Source of the DNA: Streptomyces sparsogenes
Lineage (GTDB): Bacteria; Actinomycetota; Actinomycetes; Streptomycetales; Streptomycetaceae
Assembly: GCF_001704635.1 (NCBI RefSeq)
Contig: NZ_MAXF01000153.1
Location: 1-34,486 of the forward strand
Reading direction: 5' to 3'
DNA length: 34,486 bases
The notes beneath the pieces were generated by a model, which was given only the letters and a program-made list of their open reading frames with translations, was not told where the DNA came from and ran no database searches. Every line of letters starts with the position of its first letter. The first letter of the stretch is position 1. The position numbers and the translations under genes were made by a program. Positions 31,535-34,486 of the stretch are shown here, in pieces.

Positions 31535-32245
31535 ATGACCAGTGAGGGTGTAGTCGTGGACGAGGCAGTGCGCGCGGCATGGGATTCGTACCGGATCTTG
31601 GAGAAGCGCACGCCAGAGAAGGAGCGCCGGCAGGCGCAGCAGCGTGTCCAGGCTGCGATGGACTCCTACGGCCGGGAGGAAGTGTCCCGGGGCGCGGTCT
31701 TCCTGGTGGGCGTGCTGACCGCGCACATCATCGGCCAGCCACACGGCGCAGAGGAGGACCGCCTCGATCCGCTCAGTGATCTGATCCCGGCCGTGATCCG
31801 CAAGCTGCCTGACTTCGAGTCGGCCGACCCCGCCCAGGTGCCGATGGTCACCGGCGTCCTCATGGCCGCGGCCATGGGCATGGACACCGTGGCCTGGCGC
31901 GACCAGTTCGGGACGATCCCGCCGAAGGAGGCCCTGGTACACAACTTCGTGCTCTGGTTGCTCGCCGACCTCTTCGACAGCCTGGTCGAACAGCCCGGCG
32001 CCACCGACCAGCTGATGCGGGAGACCTTCAACTCGATGGCTGCCGACGATGCCGGCTGGCAGGCCCCCGACAGAGCCCCGGGCCTCGCTCAAACTCGCCC
32101 TGCCGACCGTGAGGCCCGACGCCCACGACAGCTTCTAGGAGAAGTGCGATGCCCAAGAAGACTGGCACCGAGGATTCGTACGGCTACGACCCGGAGACCA
32201 ACACGGTCCGGGTCGGGCATCACGACCTGGAGCGACTGCTGCTGA
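31535..32245 (+). CDS. Hypothetical protein, C-terminus possibly frameshifted
   Basis: From ATG 31535 the protein reads MTSEGVVVDEAVRAAWDSYR, then a helical body (AVFLVGVLTAHIIGQPHGAE, ALVHNFVLWLLADLFDSLVE) of about 170 residues. It has no signal peptide and no family I can name. After about 32065 the composition turns Arg/Thr-rich, and the frame overlaps the next gene by 97 bp. In the neighbouring frame the sequence reads RASLKLALPTVRPDAHDSF and stops at TAG 32136-32138, 10 nt before the next start. One extra base in the C/G run near 32065-32090 would explain this. The likely true length is about 200 residues. The next gene at 32149 is probably co-transcribed. Confidence 0.6.
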   Translation: MTSEGVVVDEAVRAAWDSYRILEKRTPEKERRQAQQRVQAAMDSYGREEVSRGAVFLVGVLTAHIIGQPHGAEEDRLDPLSDLIPAVIRKLPDFESADPAQVPMVTGVLMAAAMGMDTVAWRDQFGTIPPKEALVHNFVLWLLADLFDSLVEQPGATDQLMRETFNSMAADDAGWQAPDRAPGLAQTRPADREARRPRQLLGEVRCPRRLAPRIRTATTRRPTRSGSGITTWSDCC

Positions 32246-32385
32246 TGTTCCGCTCGCTGGTCCGCGAGCAGGAGCCTGGCAGCTGGAAGCACATGAGGGA
32301 CTACGACCTGTCCTTCGAACGCCTGGCAGACGCCGTCGACGCCGCCGCCAAGGCCCGGGCAGGGTTCCCGCTGGGAGGGCCCTGA
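32149..32385 (+). CDS. Hypothetical protein, 78 aa
   Basis: ATG 32149 follows AGGAGAAG (32137-32144), a strong ribosome binding site. The protein begins MPKKTGTEDSYGYDPETNTV and continues LERLLLMFRSLVREQEPGSW, an acidic, mostly helical small protein with no membrane segment. I know no family. It follows the hypothetical gene at 31535 on the same strand with a spacing that suggests one operon. Confidence 0.68.
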   Translation: MPKKTGTEDSYGYDPETNTVRVGHHDLERLLLMFRSLVREQEPGSWKHMRDYDLSFERLADAVDAAAKARAGFPLGGP

Positions 32386-32661
32386 CCTCCGGCTGCGCTG
32401 CACCACCACTGAGCCCGTCTACGACTGGCCGGACGGCGCCCCCTACGACGGCGGAACGCCGGTCACATGGAACGTCCCGGGCTACGGCTCCCACGCCACC
32501 TCCGATGACTACAGAGGCCTGCCCACATCGCTGTGCGGCTTCACCTGGTCGACGGAGGAAGGCCGCCCCGTGAGCGGCTTGCCGGACTGCCGCGAATGCC
32601 TGCGCGAGGTCCAGCTCGTGGCCGAACGGCCCCGCGGCACCTGGCGACCAGGAGCCACCCA
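32363..32661 (+). pseudogene. Reading frame without a start codon, possible decayed gene
   Basis: An open frame overlapping the end of the previous gene reads RCTTTEPVYDWPDGAPYDGG, TPVTWNVPGYGSHATSDDYR, then LCGFTWSTEEGRPVSGLPDC and RECLREVQLVAERPRG. It has the look of a real protein (balanced composition, Trp, Tyr and three Cys in LCGF and DCRECL), but no ATG, GTG or TTG precedes it in frame until 32570. It was probably the 3' part of a gene in this operon whose start has been lost, or it is translated after a frameshift from the upstream gene. A terminator follows at 32722. Confidence 0.4.
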
Positions 32662-32721
32662 GCCGACTACACGTTACCCCCCTGGGTGGCTACTGGTGGA
32701 TACCGCCGTGGCACGATGCGA

Positions 32722-32764
32722 AACGCCCCGACCCCGGCAGCTGCAATGCCGGGGTCGGGGCGTT
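32722..32764 (+). terminator. 18-bp perfect hairpin
   Basis: AACGCCCCGACCCCGGCA (32722-32739) pairs perfectly with 32747-32764 around a 7-nt loop. It follows the plus-strand hypothetical operon and precedes a convergent minus-strand gene. Confidence 0.72.
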
Positions 32765-32823
32765 GTCACCAGGCGGCTCTCCGGGCCAGACGATGTCCGG
32801 CGTGGCGAGGCTGCCGGGCTCAA

Positions 32824-32851
32824 AAGGCCCCGAGGAACTCGCGCTGGGGCC
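32824..32851 (-). terminator. Hairpin with T-tract for the minus-strand secreted-protein gene
   Basis: On the minus strand AGGCCCC and GGGGCCT form a 7-bp stem around a 14-nt loop and are followed by further Ts and a G-poor tail. It lies just downstream of the stop at 32868, the expected position for a rho-independent terminator. Confidence 0.6.
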
Positions 32852-32867
32852 TCGGCAGTGTGTTGGG

Positions 32868-33236
32868 TCAGTTGTGCACCAGGTACCAGTCGCTGTCCTG
32901 CATGCGCGGAACGTTCGGGTGCAGGTAGCCGACCACTCCGTTGTTCTCGTGGTCGCAATGCCGATTCCTGAACTCCGTGATGTCCACCCTGCCGACCCAC
33001 CAGTTGTCACGGATGTAGGTGTCCTTCGATGGCGTCATCCAGCAGAACTGCACGGTCCTACCGTTCTGGTTCTTCCCGTCCAGCCAGATTGACGCCACCT
33101 TGTGCCGCCTGTCCTGGAAATGGATCTGCTGACCGTGGCTCCCGGCGAAAGCCACCCCGGCCCCGAGCGTTAACGAACCGGCCAGTGCGGCCGTACAGGC
33201 CGTGGCCATGGCCATCCTGCGCAGACGAAGCATCAT
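32868..33236 (-). CDS. Small secreted protein, function unknown
   Basis: The 122-residue protein has a clear Sec signal peptide: MMLRLRRMAMATACTAALAG, then SLTLGAGVAFAGSHG with cleavage expected after AFA near residue 31. The mature part of about 90 residues contains two Cys (FCWM and RHCDHE), many Trp, Tyr, His and Asn, and ends DSDWYLVHN. The start ATG 33236 has GGAAGG 6 nt upstream; the longer frame to 33386 overlaps the divergent gene. I recognise no family. Two cysteines suggest one disulfide. The neighbour on the other side is a winged-helix regulator transcribed divergently. Confidence 0.78.
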   Translation of the reverse strand: MMLRLRRMAMATACTAALAGSLTLGAGVAFAGSHGQQIHFQDRRHKVASIWLDGKNQNGRTVQFCWMTPSKDTYIRDNWWVGRVDITEFRNRHCDHENNGVVGYLHPNVPRMQDSDWYLVHN

Positions 33237-33375
33237 GTTTGCCTTCCGTTGCCTTCCTGCGGGCCCTCGTGACATCAGCAGTGAGGGCCGGTTGTTGGTT
33301 GTCGCGTACAGGCTCCCCGTTCCAGCAGAGCTGCGGCATGCTTTCAGCGAGGGCTGAATCGTTCCGGAGGCTGGC

Positions 33376-34338
33376 GTGCTACGCATTCACTGCACTTCAG
33401 AGGATCTCTTGAGGGTGACGGTCGCCGACCGGCCGGCACCCCTGATGGAACTCGGCATGGCCATGGCGATGCTGCAGCGTCGAGACGGGAACCCGGTGTT
33501 TAGTCCATGGCGGCGGCGCCTGGCCCGGTCCCTTCCACGACTGGCACACCCCATATTGCAGTTGGTCTCCCCGCTGGGTGCCGGGCCGATGTTCATGGAC
33601 CCGCCCAGCGACGATGTAGAAGAAGGCATGGACCAGATCCTGTCCACGCCCCGTCCCCAAGCCCGCGCAGAGCTGCGCCGGATGTGCGCGATTGATCGCC
33701 TGATCACTCCGTGGGTGCGTGGCCTCGCCGATCGGGATCGAGACGCCTGGCAGGTCCTCAAGCTGGCCGTCCATGCCAGCCATGCCAGTGTCATCGCCGA
33801 GGCATGGCCCCGTATCCAGGCAGGCTTCCACGCCGAAACCGCCTGGCGCTCCCGCATCCTTGCCCAGCAGGGCCTGCACGCTGCCCTGACGGGGCTGGCG
33901 CCGTCCATCCGCTGGCGCGGCATGACCCTAGAAGCACCCTTTCCCCGCGATCTCGATCTCACCCTGCACGGGCACGGCATCATCTTGCAGCCGGCCCTGT
34001 TCTGGGCCGACCATCTCTTAACAGCGCCGCACCCCGACGGACGGCTTCTCCTGATCTACCCAGCCGTCACGCCACTGCCGCTGCGGGATGCCTCAACCCC
34101 CGCAGACTCGCTGGCTGCTCTTGTCGGCAGTACCCGGGCACAGGCCTTGCGCCTGCTCGTCCGGCAGCACACCACCACCGACCTCGCCCGTGAACTCGCT
34201 GTCAGCCCAGCAGCCGCGTCCATGCAGGCCAAGATCCTCCGCGAAGCCGGACTGATCGTCTCCCAGCGCGACGGCAAGGCCATGTGGCACTGGTGCACAC
34301 CCCTCGGCCTGGATCTCCTTGCGCACGGGAGGGCATGA
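33376..34338 (+). CDS. ArsR-like winged-helix regulator, long actinobacterial type
   Basis: The 320-residue protein is of the long, Streptomyces-type ArsR-like group. An N-terminal region of unknown function (residues about 1-235) begins MLRIHCTSEDLLRVTVADRP and includes LYLP-like strands such as LTLHGHGIILQPALFWADHL. A C-terminal winged helix (about 245-315) reads STRAQALRLLVRQHTTTDLA, then RELAVSPAAASMQAKILREA and GLIVSQRDGKAMWHW. GGAGG at 33366-33370 supports GTG 33376. It is divergent from the secreted protein at 32868, with about 140 bp between starts, and may control it. The effector is unknown. The remaining 148 bp to the window end hold nothing I can support. Confidence 0.82.
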   Translation: MLRIHCTSEDLLRVTVADRPAPLMELGMAMAMLQRRDGNPVFSPWRRRLARSLPRLAHPILQLVSPLGAGPMFMDPPSDDVEEGMDQILSTPRPQARAELRRMCAIDRLITPWVRGLADRDRDAWQVLKLAVHASHASVIAEAWPRIQAGFHAETAWRSRILAQQGLHAALTGLAPSIRWRGMTLEAPFPRDLDLTLHGHGIILQPALFWADHLLTAPHPDGRLLLIYPAVTPLPLRDASTPADSLAALVGSTRAQALRLLVRQHTTTDLARELAVSPAAASMQAKILREAGLIVSQRDGKAMWHWCTPLGLDLLAHGRA

Positions 34339-34486
34339 GCGCAAACGGGACACGACCTGGTCTGGGCAGCGACCCAATACTGGCGGTTCGAAAACCAGGC
34401 TCACCTCCATCCGATGCGGGTGAAGACGCAGCCCCGCTCCGCCAGCTCGCTTCGGGAGTCGGTCTGCTCCCGCGCCCAAACCAAAC

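Noticed and set aside
34388..34416. tRNA-like TpsiC arm (GGTTCGAAAACC)
   Set aside because: The short hairpin resembles a T-arm, but I find no matching acceptor, D or anticodon arms around it.

Overview
The window is high-GC, with strong G/C bias at third codon positions, GTG starts and dense small regulators. It carries families typical of actinomycetes: a DUF6083-like protein, RsbW/SpoIIAB-type ATP-binding proteins, IS701, IS5 and IS630 relatives, and MocR, TetR, MarR and AraC regulators. Streptomyces or a close relative is the best guess. The mix of duplicated cassettes, broken genes and insertion sequences suggests an accessory region, perhaps a chromosome arm. All assignments come from reading translations and motifs; no database search was run.

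Layout. 1-1230: an unassigned stretch, one hypothetical gene and a serine-recombinase scar. 1232-4037: an OhrR-like MarR regulator divergent from two tandem HSL-family esterases, one cytoplasmic and one secreted, with a 32-bp palindrome over the shared promoter; the esterases share a 247-bp identical block. 4244-4303: a 28-bp-arm hairpin between convergent genes. 4593-6816: a complete cyanate locus, cynR divergent from cynT and cynS. 7051-8918: a broken AraC gene, an alpha/beta hydrolase with Asp at the nucleophile elbow, and a broken VOC gene. 9372-15122: two tandem copies of a TetR / ATP-binding protein / DUF1348 cassette, separated by a PPOX-like flavoprotein gene and a fragment of a carboxymuconolactone-decarboxylase-like gene. 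Six copies of the operator-like palindrome GAGAACG-N2-CGTTCTC lie at the cassette promoters. 15753-18844: a MocR regulator with its own palindrome, a class I glutamine amidotransferase and a HAD hydrolase.

18856-24972: an IS630 scar, a RecD2-like helicase broken by a GGGCA repeat, a SLOG-family protein translationally coupled to a DUF6083-like gene, and an XRE repressor divergent from a Cys-rich protein / small ORF / ATP-binding protein operon. 25203-28252: a membrane-anchored Cys-rich (DnaJ zinc-finger-like) protein and two adjacent membrane-anchored Mrr-like endonucleases, all on the minus strand; this is the best candidate for an uncharacterised defence locus. 28261-30754: an integrase fragment followed by abutting IS701 and IS5 elements. 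30842-34338: hypothetical genes, two hairpin terminators, a small secreted protein and a winged-helix regulator.

The two most interesting signals are the duplicated TetR cassette with its six-site operator set and the membrane-nuclease cluster. Five separate genes are disrupted as though exactly one base were missing, so sequencing error must be excluded before calling them pseudogenes.
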